A stretch of DNA of 64,000 bases, from the NCBI RefSeq assembly GCF_001663155.1, contig NZ_CP015963.1, positions 2,070,001-2,134,000 of the forward strand. Reading direction: 5' to 3'. Each line of letters starts with the position of its first letter. The stretch's first letter is position 1. The DNA comes from Altererythrobacter ishigakiensis. Its GTDB lineage: Bacteria > Pseudomonadota > Alphaproteobacteria > Sphingomonadales > Sphingomonadaceae. This document shows positions 53,476-61,615 of this stretch, piece after piece. The notes beneath the pieces are model-generated. The model did not search any database and was not told the origin of the DNA. It saw nothing but the letters and a program-made list of their open reading frames with translations. Both the position numbers and the translations under genes were made by a program.

Positions 53476-54509
53476 CCGGCTATCCGCCAGAACAACGCTT
53501 GCCCCGCATGGAACGGCACAACGACACTGCCCCCTGCCTTAAGCTCATCCGGCACTGAAACTTCTGCGCGTTCCAGCGTGATCATCTCTTCATTCACTGA
53601 CAGGCCGTAGAACGCGGGGCCATTAAGAGAGGCGAAGGCTTCAAACTGATCGAGTGCGCCTTCCTCTTCAAACACTTGAAGATAGCTTTCCAGCGCGAAC
53701 GGCGCGTTGAAAATGCCCGCACAGCCGCACGCAGACTCCTTGGCATGGCGTTCGTGCGGTGCGCTATCAGTGCCGAGGAAGAATTTCGCGTCCCCACTTG
53801 TCGCTGCCTTACGCAGCGCCAGCCGATGCGTTTCACGCTTGGCCACTGGCAGACAGTAATTATGCGGCTGGATTCCGCCTACCAGCATGGCATTGCGGTT
53901 GATGTGCAAGTGCTGTGGCGTGATTGTTGCAGCAACATTGGGTCCGCAAGACAGCACGAAATCAACCGCGTCACTGGTAGTGATGTGTTCAAATACCACC
54001 TTTAGCTGCGGGAACTCGCTGGTGATCCGCCGCAGATGGCGCTCGATGAATTCGGCTTCACGGTCAAAAACGTCTATATCCTGATCAGTCACTTCGCCGT
54101 GCACGCAAAGCACAATGCCCTCTGCCTCCATCCGTGAAAGGACCGGATCGAGCTTGCGGACGTCCGTCACGCCATTGTCCGAATTCGTAGTCGCGCCAGC
54201 CGGATATAGCTTCGCCGCCGTAAATACGCCCTCCGCAGCACCGCGTGCCAGATCGTCCGGATCGGTGTTGTCAGTCAGGTAACAGGTCATCAGCGGCATA
54301 AATTCGATGCCTTTAGGCACCGCCGCCAGGATCCGCTTACGATAGGCGGCTCCACTGGCGGTGTCTGTTACTGGTGGGGTAAGATTGGGCATTACGATCG
54401 CGCGGGCAAACTGGCGCGCGGTGTATGGCACAACATCGCGCATCATCTCGCCATCGCGGAAATGCAAATGCCAGTCATCGGGGCGGCGGATCGTCAGCTT
54501 GTCAGTCAT
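53472..54509 (-). CDS. pyrC: Dihydroorotase, class II
   Basis: Pyrimidine biosynthesis enzyme (345 aa) closing carbamoyl-aspartate to dihydroorotate. Zinc ligands are visible: HLHFRDG, the carboxylated Lys region KLYPAGATTNSDNGV, CVHGEV, VFEHITT, and the catalytic Asp in LGTDSAPH. Length and motif set are those of E. coli-type PyrC. It is divergent from the ATP-grasp gene (68 bases). Confidence 0.96.
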   Translation of the reverse strand: MTDKLTIRRPDDWHLHFRDGEMMRDVVPYTARQFARAIVMPNLTPPVTDTASGAAYRKRILAAVPKGIEFMPLMTCYLTDNTDPDDLARGAAEGVFTAAKLYPAGATTNSDNGVTDVRKLDPVLSRMEAEGIVLCVHGEVTDQDIDVFDREAEFIERHLRRITSEFPQLKVVFEHITTSDAVDFVLSCGPNVAATITPQHLHINRNAMLVGGIQPHNYCLPVAKRETHRLALRKAATSGDAKFFLGTDSAPHERHAKESACGCAGIFNAPFALESYLQVFEEEGALDQFEAFASLNGPAFYGLSVNEEMITLERAEVSVPDELKAGGSVVVPFHAGQALFWRIAG

Positions 54510-54577
54510 TGGTAGATGCCTCTAGTCCCGCAGCTCACATCTTTCCAGTCGCTATCTTCGTCCCTAAGTAAGCGCGC

Positions 54578-55465
54578 ATGAAGATCGGATTTCTTGTTTG
54601 CCCGGGAACCATGCCGGGTTCCGCACGCCGCCGCGAAGATGCGTACGAACACGACCTGCAAGTGCAAGCGATCCGTCCAGAGATAGAGGCCCGCGGCGGA
54701 ACGCTGACCGAAATCGACTGGCGCGACCCGATCGAAGCTTTCAATGGCTTTGACCTGATACTGATCGGAACACCTTGGGACTATCAGGATGATGAAGCCG
54801 AGTTCCTCGGAAAACTGGACGATCTGGAGTTTGCCGGCATCACAGTTTGCAACTCCTCCGACATGGTGCGCTGGAACGCGCGCAAAACCTATCTGCGTGA
54901 TCTGGAAGCACGCGGGATAGCGATGATTCCCACTCTGTGGATCGAGAAGGCGTCAGTGGCCGACATCGACGCAGCGCTGTATGCTTTTGGCTGCGAGACG
55001 GTTGTTGCGAAGCGCCAAGTCGGCGCCGGCGCAGAGGGACAAACCATTCATCACATGGGTCAGACAGCGCCAAACTGGCACATGCTCCATCCGGCGATGA
55101 TTCAGCCTTACCTGCCTCAGATCGCAAGCGACGGAGAGTACAGCTTCATCTTTGTTGATGGACAGTTCTCGCATGCGCTGCGCAAACGTCCGGCGAAGGG
55201 CGATTATCGTGTGCAATCATTATACGGTGGCACCGAAGAGACGATCACACCAAGCGATGTCGACATTGGCTTCGCACAAGCGGTGATCGATGCGATCCCC
55301 TTTGAAACTCCACTTTACGCCCGGATCGATATGGTCCGCGGAGACGGTAACGATCTATTGCTGATGGAAGCGGAGCTGATCGAACCATTCCTCTATCCAG
55401 AACAAGGGCCAGAGCTTGGACCGCGAATGGCCAATGCCATTGCGAAAAGGATTCAGATCGCATGA
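54578..55465 (+). CDS. ATP-grasp ligase-like protein
   Basis: A 295-residue protein with the outline of the RimK/glutathione-synthetase ATP-grasp fold: N-terminal Rossmann part (KIGFLVCPGTMPGS ... FDLILIGTPWDYQDDEAEF), the lid/ATP segment (CETVVAKRQVGAGAEGQTIH), and metal-ligand strand (ARIDMVRGDGNDLLLMEAELIEPFLY). Such enzymes join a carboxylate to an amine via acyl-phosphate; the substrates are unknown. It overlaps ygfZ by four bases, so they are translated as a pair. Confidence 0.83.
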   Translation: MKIGFLVCPGTMPGSARRREDAYEHDLQVQAIRPEIEARGGTLTEIDWRDPIEAFNGFDLILIGTPWDYQDDEAEFLGKLDDLEFAGITVCNSSDMVRWNARKTYLRDLEARGIAMIPTLWIEKASVADIDAALYAFGCETVVAKRQVGAGAEGQTIHHMGQTAPNWHMLHPAMIQPYLPQIASDGEYSFIFVDGQFSHALRKRPAKGDYRVQSLYGGTEETITPSDVDIGFAQAVIDAIPFETPLYARIDMVRGDGNDLLLMEAELIEPFLYPEQGPELGPRMANAIAKRIQIA

Positions 55466-56199
55466 CCGCAACCCGCCTATTTGACCGCGCTGTGATCCGC
55501 CTGTCCGCGCAGGACGATAGTGAGAATGTGCGCGATTTCCTGCAAGGCCTCGTCACCAATGACGTTAGCGGTGAGCTGCCGGTCTCTGCCGCGCTGCTGA
55601 GCGCGCAGGGCAAGGCGATGTTCGATTTCCTCGTTTGGTCAGATGGCTCAGATGTGTTGCTCGATTGTGAAGCGGCCGTGGCCGACGACCTCGCCAAACG
55701 GCTTTCGCTCTATCGCCTTCGCCGAAAGATCAATATCGAGCGCGATGACAGTCTGGCCGTCAATTGGAGCATTGAAGAAAGCGATGGGGTTTATCCAGAT
55801 CCGCGGCTGGCCGAATTGGGGTATCGTTGGCTGAGCCCGGCAAGCGAAGAGGACGAGCAGGCCGACGCGGCCTGGCTCGCGCATCGCCTCTCTCTAGGTG
55901 TGCCAGAAGGTTACGCCGAACTTGGCGAGATACTCTGGCTGGAAACCAACGCAGTCGAACTGAATGGCGTCAGCTTCGACAAGGGTTGCTACATCGGTCA
56001 GGAGAACACCGCGCGCATGAATTGGCGACAGAAGGTCAATCGACGTCTGGTCGTCGTTCCGCTCGGCACATCAGATGAAAAGCGCCAAAAGGTGGCCTAT
56101 CCCGGTCTAGGCATGGCTGTCGACCATTTGCGGGTGGAGAACATCGATCCCGAAGCAGCACCCAATTGGATGCGCGAGACTCTTACACCTGCTGACTAG
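55462..56199 (+). CDS. ygfZ: Folate-binding Fe-S assembly protein YgfZ
   Basis: GcvT-fold protein (245 aa) that supports repair or assembly of certain Fe-S enzymes with tetrahydrofolate. The diagnostic motif KGCYIGQE is at about 174-181, within FDKGCYIGQENTARM. The N-terminus (RAVIRLSAQDDSENVRDFLQGLVTNDV) is typical. Coupled to the ATP-grasp gene by a 4-base overlap, and its 3' end overlaps the convergent TetR gene by 17 bases. Confidence 0.92.
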   Translation: MTATRLFDRAVIRLSAQDDSENVRDFLQGLVTNDVSGELPVSAALLSAQGKAMFDFLVWSDGSDVLLDCEAAVADDLAKRLSLYRLRRKINIERDDSLAVNWSIEESDGVYPDPRLAELGYRWLSPASEEDEQADAAWLAHRLSLGVPEGYAELGEILWLETNAVELNGVSFDKGCYIGQENTARMNWRQKVNRRLVVVPLGTSDEKRQKVAYPGLGMAVDHLRVENIDPEAAPNWMRETLTPAD

Positions 56200-56779
56200 C
56201 TGCCAACGAACGCTCCAGCATCAGCTGCGCACGGTCCCGCGCCGCGGTATCTGGCAAACCCAGCGAGCGCGCCAGAGCTTTGCCAATCAGGGCGTCACCC
56301 ATCGCCATAAGTACCAGAGCCAAAGTGTCTTCGTGCACGCGCATCCCCTCACCGGTATGCGATGCCTCATCCTGCGCGATTTCATCGACCAGCTGATGGA
56401 TCGTCTCGACAATCGGGCTGAGCGCATCCTCATTGCCGGTCAGGATCATCCAACTCGCCAGCGCGCCCGCGCCTTCCTTGTCGAAGGCATCGAATGCCAG
56501 GTCCACCACTTCGCGCGGCGCCCCCAACCCGGCGCGGCTAGCAGTTACAGCTTCCCTGATCGTCTCGCAAACCGTCTCTGCCAAATGTCTCGCGAGCTCT
56601 TTCTGAAGCCCGGATGCTGACCCGAAATGATGCAGCAAGTTGGCATGCGTGCGCCCGATACGGGCTGAAACCGCCTTCAAAGTAACCGATTGAGGCCCCG
56701 TTTCAATAAGTAATGCTCGTGCTGCCTCCAGCGCCGAACTTCTTGATTCTTCAGGTGTTAACCGTTTGCGACTTGTCAT
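56183..56779 (-). CDS. TetR-family regulator
   Basis: A 198-residue repressor-type protein: N-terminal HTH (ALEAARALLIETGPQSVTLKAVSARIGRTHANLLHHFGSASGL) and an all-helical ligand domain with no recognisable specificity. It is divergent from a PF10118 gene with only 31 bases between start codons, so it very probably controls that gene and perhaps the similar gene 2 kb further on. An inverted repeat (TTAAG-N11-CTTAA, 56786-56806) fills the gap and is a candidate operator. Confidence 0.9.
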   Translation of the reverse strand: MTSRKRLTPEESRSSALEAARALLIETGPQSVTLKAVSARIGRTHANLLHHFGSASGLQKELARHLAETVCETIREAVTASRAGLGAPREVVDLAFDAFDKEGAGALASWMILTGNEDALSPIVETIHQLVDEIAQDEASHTGEGMRVHEDTLALVLMAMGDALIGKALARSLGLPDTAARDRAQLMLERSLAASQQV

Positions 56780-56806
56780 TATTTGTTAAGCCTAATAGAT
56801 TCTTAA
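56773..56806 (+). promoter_or_regulatory. Promoter and inverted repeat between TetR and PF10118 genes
   Basis: TTGTCA (56773-56778), 17 bases, then TAGATT (56796-56801) could form the promoter of the PF10118 gene, with transcription starting only a few bases before its ATG. TTAAG/CTTAA arms (56786-56790, 56802-56806) overlap the -10 region, as expected for a repressor site. Inference from spacing and symmetry only. Confidence 0.4.
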
Positions 56807-56810
56807 GATC

Positions 56811-57728
56811 ATGACTGATCAGACCACCAACCTAGAGCGCTCTGCTCTAACCAGCAAGAGCAGCGATGAACCCATCACCGCCCGCGGTAGTGCAACCCCG
56901 GCAGAGCATGAGCTGATCGTGCGGGACCGGCGGTTTGACCGCCAGGCCATGGTGCCGCGCTGGTGGCATTCCAATGATCCGGTGGCGACAGCATGGTATA
57001 ATTCTGTTTCAGCCAGCCTGCCGCGCGGTGAAGCCTTCTTCATCGATACCTTGCGCGATTTCCGCGAAGACTTGCCACCCAAGCTGGCGAAGGAGATCAA
57101 GGCCTTCACCACTCAGGAAATCAACCACACGCGCGAACACGTTGCTTTCAATCGTCTGGTTTCCGATCACGGCTATAATGTCGAAAGCATTGATCAGGGT
57201 ATCCAGGCAATGCTTGAGCTAACCGAGGGCCGACCCAAGGAATTCAACCTTGCGATCACGATCGCGCTGGAACACTTCGCTGCGATCATCAGTCGCCAGT
57301 TGTTGGCCAAGCCGGAATATCTGGAAGGTGCAGACCCTGTCGCCGCCGATATCTGGCGCTGGCATGCAACCGAAGAGATTGAGCACAAGGGGCTGGTCTA
57401 TGACGTGTGGCTCCACGCGACCCGCGATTGGAGCGCGTGGAAGCGCTACAAAACTCGCGCACTTGTCGCGGCGCTGATCACGAAGAAATACTTCGGCAAC
57501 CGCATTCGCGATGCCATCGGCCTGCTCGAGCAAGACGGCTACTCACGCAGCAAGGCCAAGCGTAAGCTCTACGCTTTCCTATGGTGGAAACCCGGCATGA
57601 TGCGCCGTATGTTCTTTGAATGGGCCACCATACTGACCCCGCGCTTTCACCCATGGAACCACGATGACCGTGCACTGCTCGGCAAGACCGAAAGTCCCTA
57701 CGCTGACGCGGTAATGCCAGCTGAGTAA
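56811..57728 (+). CDS. PF10118 'metal-dependent hydrolase' family protein, copy 1
   Basis: A 305-residue soluble helical protein annotated in databases as a predicted metal-dependent hydrolase; no catalytic study is known to me. Acidic/His motifs occur in the order E74 (GEAFF), E103xxH106 (QEINHTREH), E154 (ALEHF), E189xxH192 (HATEEIEHKG), the order of a four-helix diiron site. The C-terminus has a basic helix and PRFHPWNHDDRALLG. Divergent from the TetR gene and about 55% identical by eye in core motifs to the copy at 58.9 kb. Confidence 0.85.
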   Translation: MTDQTTNLERSALTSKSSDEPITARGSATPAEHELIVRDRRFDRQAMVPRWWHSNDPVATAWYNSVSASLPRGEAFFIDTLRDFREDLPPKLAKEIKAFTTQEINHTREHVAFNRLVSDHGYNVESIDQGIQAMLELTEGRPKEFNLAITIALEHFAAIISRQLLAKPEYLEGADPVAADIWRWHATEEIEHKGLVYDVWLHATRDWSAWKRYKTRALVAALITKKYFGNRIRDAIGLLEQDGYSRSKAKRKLYAFLWWKPGMMRRMFFEWATILTPRFHPWNHDDRALLGKTESPYADAVMPAE

Positions 57729-57773
57729 GCCCGAATTGAAGGACCGCTGGCAGCCCGACCGAATTCAGTCCTG

Positions 57774-58703
57774 CTAAGTGGTAGAGACAGGACCGCCGTT
57801 CTGCAGCCAGTGGGCGTAGTCTTGCGGCAGCTTGCTCATAGCTGATTCGTAAAGCGCCAGATCTTCATCATCCAGCACCCCAACCCAGCGCCCGTTGGTA
57901 CCTTTATGGATGAAGGTGTCCGCACCGCCCTTGAACGCAAAGGATATGTTCTCGCCAACAACTTTGAATGGATCCTTTTTCACCTCCGCAAAGGTGCACC
58001 GCTTAACTACATCGGGCCAAAGTTCGGATGGAACATCAATGCCCAGATAGTCCGCCACACCTCTCATCTGACCGTCTAGATCATCGAGCAAGTCGTTGAA
58101 ATGCAGCAGCTTGATGTTTGGAAGGTGCCGGTAATTCCAGAATGTGAGCGCAAAGCTGAGATGGGACCAGTACGGATAACCGCCGATCTCCCAATCAAAC
58201 CAACTGCGGCTGATCCAATCGCGCCAAATCTGCTTTATGTCGCCAGTAAAGTGAGGAAACTCTTCGCCGACTCTTCCGGGAACGCCGTTCATCGTGCCAT
58301 AGAATTCGTCTGTGTGGCTGCCCCAATGATTGAGCAGCGACATGAACACGTCTCTTGGATCGCGGGTTACGCATAGATACTTGCAGTCGGAATAATAGGG
58401 CAGTCCGTCCAAGGGGGTATGCGTCTTAATGTATCGACGGTGATCTTGCTCCTCCAACTGACCGAGAACCATCTCCAGAGGAAAAGGCCGAAAATCGAGC
58501 CAGGGAGAAATGAACGAAGCGGGACCCGGCAGGTCGCCGTCCGGGAAAAGAAGATTGCCGACAATGGTTTGAGTAAAGGTTGTTCCAGCCTTGTAGGATG
58601 TCGCAATGATTATGTCGTCGCTTCGCGGTGTGAACCAATTCCATCGCGTGGAGTCCAGATGGTGATTTTGATAAACATGCTTGCGGACTGGTAAGTCGGC
58701 CAT
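57774..58703 (-). CDS. Sulfotransferase
   Basis: A 309-residue cytosolic-type sulfotransferase using PAPS. The 5'-phosphosulfate loop is TSYKAGTTFTQT (Lys and Thr present), the 3'-phosphate motif is CVTRDPRDVFMSLLNHW, and the C-terminal segment FIHKGTNGRWVGVL matches the KGxxGDWK-type region. It is transcribed opposite to the two flanking PF10118 genes. The acceptor is unknown; lipids, phenols or sterol-like compounds are typical for the family. ATG 58703 was chosen, as the frame up to 58796 is not family-like. Confidence 0.9.
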   Translation of the reverse strand: MADLPVRKHVYQNHHLDSTRWNWFTPRSDDIIIATSYKAGTTFTQTIVGNLLFPDGDLPGPASFISPWLDFRPFPLEMVLGQLEEQDHRRYIKTHTPLDGLPYYSDCKYLCVTRDPRDVFMSLLNHWGSHTDEFYGTMNGVPGRVGEEFPHFTGDIKQIWRDWISRSWFDWEIGGYPYWSHLSFALTFWNYRHLPNIKLLHFNDLLDDLDGQMRGVADYLGIDVPSELWPDVVKRCTFAEVKKDPFKVVGENISFAFKGGADTFIHKGTNGRWVGVLDDEDLALYESAMSKLPQDYAHWLQNGGPVSTT

Positions 58704-58814
58704 AAAGCCCCCCAACTCTTTGCTCGACCCTAAGAAATCACACCTATTGGAACGCAAAGGTTCAATCAACTCACAAGCGCGGGTGCCAGATCTCAAGGCG
58801 CGACCTGAACGCTA

Positions 58815-58859
58815 TTGACACAAATGTCAGTAGTAGTTATTAACATCATTGTTAGTAAC
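58815..58859 (+). promoter_or_regulatory. Promoter with three inverted repeats before PF10118 copy 2
   Basis: TTGACA (58815-58820), a 17-base spacer and TATTAA (58838-58843) form a near-consensus sigma70 promoter. Overlapping it are a perfect TGACA-CAAA-TGTCA dyad on the -35 (58816-58829), GTTATTAAC on the -10 (58836-58844) and GTTAGTAAC just downstream (58851-58859), the last two 15 bases apart. This looks like a tightly repressed promoter. Confidence 0.65.
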
Positions 58860-58877
58860 CTATTTATGGAGTGTTTC

Positions 58878-59777
58878 GTGAACGCCCCCGCCAAGATCGA
58901 CATCGACACCGCGACAGAAACTGCGCGCGATCAGAAAAACCCCACTCCGGCCGATCTCGAAATCACCGTGCGTGATGAGCGATTCAACCGCAACACCACT
59001 CCCAATCGCTGGTGGGCAGGAGAGCCCATTGGCACGGCCTGGCACAATGCACTGTCGGCCACTTTCCCACGCGGCGAAGCTTTCTTCATCGAAGCCGTCA
59101 AGGCGCACCGTGATGGTGCCCCGCCCAAACTTGCCAATGAAATCCGCGCTTTCGTGAAGCAGGAGATCAACCACACCCGTGAGCACATCGCCTTCAATCG
59201 CCTGGCCGAAGATCACGGCTACGACATCAAGAAGATCGACAAGCGCGTCGAGGAAATGCTGGCCCTGACAAAAGGCCGTCCAGAGATTCTCAACCTCGCG
59301 GCAACCATGGCGCTGGAACACTATACCGCGATGATGGCGAGCGAATTCCTCAAGAATCCGAAGCATTTCGATAAGGCCGACCCGGAAGTGCGCAACATGT
59401 GGCGCTGGCATGCGGCTGAAGAAATCGAGCACAAAGGTGTCGCTTATGACACCTGGAATCACGCTACACGCGATTGGACCCCATTCCGCCGCTGGAAGGT
59501 GCGCAGCTTGATGATGCTGATCGTTACCGGCCGCTTCTTCAGGAATCGCTGGGAAGATACCATGAACCTGCTTGCGCAGGATGGCATCACCGGCTGGAAA
59601 GCGCGTTGGGGCCTGTTCAAATATCTCGCGTTTACGCCAGGTGTTGTGCGTCGCATCTTCCCCGCGTGGCTTGCTTACTTCAAACCAGGTTTCCACCCTT
59701 GGGATCACGATGATCGCGCACTGATCGGCCTGTATGAAGGCGACTTTGAAGACGCCTTGATGCAGCCAGCCGAATAG
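58878..59777 (+). CDS. PF10118 'metal-dependent hydrolase' family protein, copy 2
   Basis: Paralogue of the gene at 56.8 kb (299 aa from GTG 58878, chosen because GGAG lies six bases upstream; ATG 58866 is possible). The same ligand order is kept: E67 (GEAFF), E96xxH99 (QEINHTREH), E147 (ALEHY), E182xxH185 (HAAEEIEHKG). The C-terminal half is basic and ends with GFHPWDHDDRALIG. Strong promoter and operator-like repeats upstream; a bidirectional terminator follows. Confidence 0.85.
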   Translation: MNAPAKIDIDTATETARDQKNPTPADLEITVRDERFNRNTTPNRWWAGEPIGTAWHNALSATFPRGEAFFIEAVKAHRDGAPPKLANEIRAFVKQEINHTREHIAFNRLAEDHGYDIKKIDKRVEEMLALTKGRPEILNLAATMALEHYTAMMASEFLKNPKHFDKADPEVRNMWRWHAAEEIEHKGVAYDTWNHATRDWTPFRRWKVRSLMMLIVTGRFFRNRWEDTMNLLAQDGITGWKARWGLFKYLAFTPGVVRRIFPAWLAYFKPGFHPWDHDDRALIGLYEGDFEDALMQPAE

Positions 59778-59800
59778 TCGCTACTCCTTTACCGGAAACA

Positions 59801-59843
59801 AGAAACCCCGGCTCCGCATAAGTGGAACCGGGGCTTCTCTTTG
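59801..59843. terminator. Bidirectional rho-independent terminator
   Basis: CCCCGGCTCC (59806-59815) pairs with GGAACCGGGG (59824-59833), one mismatch, 8-base loop, with T-rich sequence on both strands. It separates PF10118 copy 2 from the convergent acetyltransferase gene. Confidence 0.8.
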
Positions 59844-59869
59844 CGCCGCCTGTTTATGGGGGAGAGGGG

Positions 59870-60403
59870 TCAGGCGGCACTTTGCCAATCTGTCGATTGC
59901 TGAGACAGATCGAGCGCATATTCAGCTGTCGGCGCTTCTGAACCACGGCCGCAGCTATGGCGATTTACAATCCTGCCGGTGGGTTTGAAGCCAAGTTTGG
60001 ACAACACCTTGCCCGAAGCAGGATTGTCCAGGAAATGGCTTGCAACCAGAGACTTGTGGCCCAATGTTGAGGCGATCTCGATGACGCCGCGCCCCGCTTC
60101 CGTGGCATTGCCTTGTCCCCAGTACGGTCGGCTGATCCAATAGCCCAACTCGACCTCATCTGCGGTCATGTCGATGCCTATGCAACCGATCAAGGCCGCG
60201 TCCCGAGCCCTGGTGATCAGAAATCGCGGAAACATGGGATTTACCGGCAACTCCACAAAGCTGCGCGCATCATCCCTGCTGTATGGCCATGGCGCACGCG
60301 CGAGGTTCCGCACCACGCCTTCATCGGCGATACCTGAATACACAGCTTGCCAATCCTCAGGCCATGCCGGCCTAAGCAGCAACCTTTCGGTGCAGTGGAA
60401 CAT
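59870..60403 (-). CDS. GNAT-family N-acetyltransferase
   Basis: A 177-residue RimJ/RimL-type acetyltransferase: N-terminal strand TERLLLRPAWPEDWQAVYSGI, motif A with acetyl-CoA loop in WGQGNATEAGRGVIEIA, and the C-terminal VASHFLDNPASGKVLSKLGFKPTG. The substrate (ribosomal protein N-terminus or small molecule) is unknown. ATG 60403 (MFHCTERLLL) was chosen, with GGGAG upstream; the frame continues upstream without support. Confidence 0.9.
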   Translation of the reverse strand: MFHCTERLLLRPAWPEDWQAVYSGIADEGVVRNLARAPWPYSRDDARSFVELPVNPMFPRFLITRARDAALIGCIGIDMTADEVELGYWISRPYWGQGNATEAGRGVIEIASTLGHKSLVASHFLDNPASGKVLSKLGFKPTGRIVNRHSCGRGSEAPTAEYALDLSQQSTDWQSAA

Positions 60404-60500
60404 TGGACTTCTCCCATTGGCCCCGCCCCGGTCTCTTATTCCGGACGCGTGACAATTGCGTGATAGCGAAACATAATTCCGCCGCGAATTTTCAGAGGGA

Positions 60501-60541
60501 GAAAACAAAAGAGGGAGTGGGTCGGCCCCATCTCCCTCTTT
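60501..60541 (-). terminator. Rho-independent terminator of rplU-rpmA
   Basis: On the minus strand a GAGGGAG...CTCCCTC stem extended by GGGG/CCC pairs is followed by TTTTGTTTTC. It lies about 60 bases after the rpmA stop. Confidence 0.8.
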
Positions 60542-60603
60542 GGTTGCCGGCTATATCCGGCTGGGACCGTCCCGGTGGACGATCCCTTTATCGAACCGTC
60601 CGG

Positions 60604-60873
60604 TTATTCGGCTGCTTCCATAATCGCGTCTACAGACACATATTTGCGGCCGAGTTTGCCTTTGTGGAATCGCACCACGCCGTCTTCGAGCGCGAAGAGC
60701 GTGTGATCCTTACCCATGCCGACATTGCTGCCCGGGTAGAACTTGGTGCCACGTTGGCGCACGATGATGTTGCCCGCAACGACGCCTTCGCTGCCGAACT
60801 TTTTCACGCCAAGGCGACGGCCGACTGAATCGCGACCGTTACGTGATGAACCACCTGCTTTTTTATGTGCCAT
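60604..60873 (-). CDS. rpmA: Ribosomal protein bL27
   Basis: An 89-residue large-subunit protein whose N-terminal tail reaches the peptidyl transferase centre. [16 protein letters not shown] is the classical uncleaved bL27 start, followed by [26 protein letters not shown] (core [18 protein letters not shown]). Second gene of rplU-rpmA, 12 bases after the rplU stop. Confidence 0.97.
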   Translation of the reverse strand: MAHKKAGGSSRNGRDSVGRRLGVKKFGSEGVVAGNIIVRQRGTKFYPGSNVGMGKDHTLFALEDGVVRFHKGKLGRKYVSVDAIMEAAE

Positions 60874-60885
60874 CGGTCCTGATCC

Positions 60886-61386
60886 TTACTTCTTCGCTGC
60901 CGGCTTCTTTGCTGCAGCCTTCTTGGCTGGAGCCTTCTTAGCCGGCGCCTTTTTCTCAGCTGCTACCTTCTTGGGAGCGGCCGACTTAGCTGGAGTCTTC
61001 TTAGGAGCAGCTTTCTTTGCTGCTTCCTTCTTTGGCGCATCTTCAGTCTTCTTGGCAGCGGCCTTCTTGGCCGGAGCCTTCTTCGCGCCCTCACCCACAT
61101 CGGTGATCCGCAGCAGCGTCATCTGCTGACGATGACCGGCCTTGCGGCGATAGTTATGGCGGCGACGTTTCTTGAAAACGACGACCTTTTCGCTCTTTGC
61201 CTGAGCGATGATCTCCGCCGAAACAGTGACTTTCGAGGCATCAGCGAGCTTTTCGCCCTCGCCTGCAAGCAGGACATCACCCAGCGTCACGGTGTCGCCG
61301 GCATCGCCAGCGAGTTTTTCGACTGCAATTTTGTCTCCGGCGGCAACCCGGTATTGTTTGCCGCCTGTGCGCACGACTGCGAACAT
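60886..61386 (-). CDS. rplU: Ribosomal protein bL21 with long Lys/Ala-rich tail
   Basis: Residues 1-102 form a complete bL21 ([19 protein letters not shown] ... [23 protein letters not shown]). Residues 103-166 are an added tail made almost only of Lys, Ala and Pro, with AKK/APAKK repeats resembling histone H1 or AlgP tails. E. coli bL21 is 103 residues, so the tail adds about 60%. The leader upstream holds a CCACC-AGAA-GGTGG hairpin (61449-61462) that may serve autoregulation. Cotranscribed with rpmA. Confidence 0.95.
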   Translation of the reverse strand: MFAVVRTGGKQYRVAAGDKIAVEKLAGDAGDTVTLGDVLLAGEGEKLADASKVTVSAEIIAQAKSEKVVVFKKRRRHNYRRKAGHRQQMTLLRITDVGEGAKKAPAKKAAAKKTEDAPKKEAAKKAAPKKTPAKSAAPKKVAAEKKAPAKKAPAKKAAAKKPAAKK

Positions 61387-61615
61387 GGTGGTAATCTCTC
61401 AATCTAAAGCTGTGCCCCTTCACCTGTCGAAAGGGCGCGCCCGACTCTCCACCAGAAGGTGGCGCCGGAAAGAAGCGTGCCGTTAAGGGAAAGGCGGGCT
61501 CAAGTCAACGCCGGAAAGGTGCATTTTTCCGCGCCGCACAGGAAATTGGCCGATTATTTCCACGATGCACCGGAACGGGTGGCAAGATGCCAGCTTCGTG
61601 CTATTCACCATCGTA

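Noticed and set aside
58860..59708. 282-codon minus-strand frame opposite PF10118 copy 2
   Set aside because: It is a shadow of a strongly supported gene on the other strand; no ribosome site or recognisable motif.
61387..61615. Leader of rplU considered as a known ribosomal-protein leader riboregulator
   Set aside because: A small hairpin and a GGGCGCGCCC dyad are present, but I cannot match them to a defined L21 leader structure.
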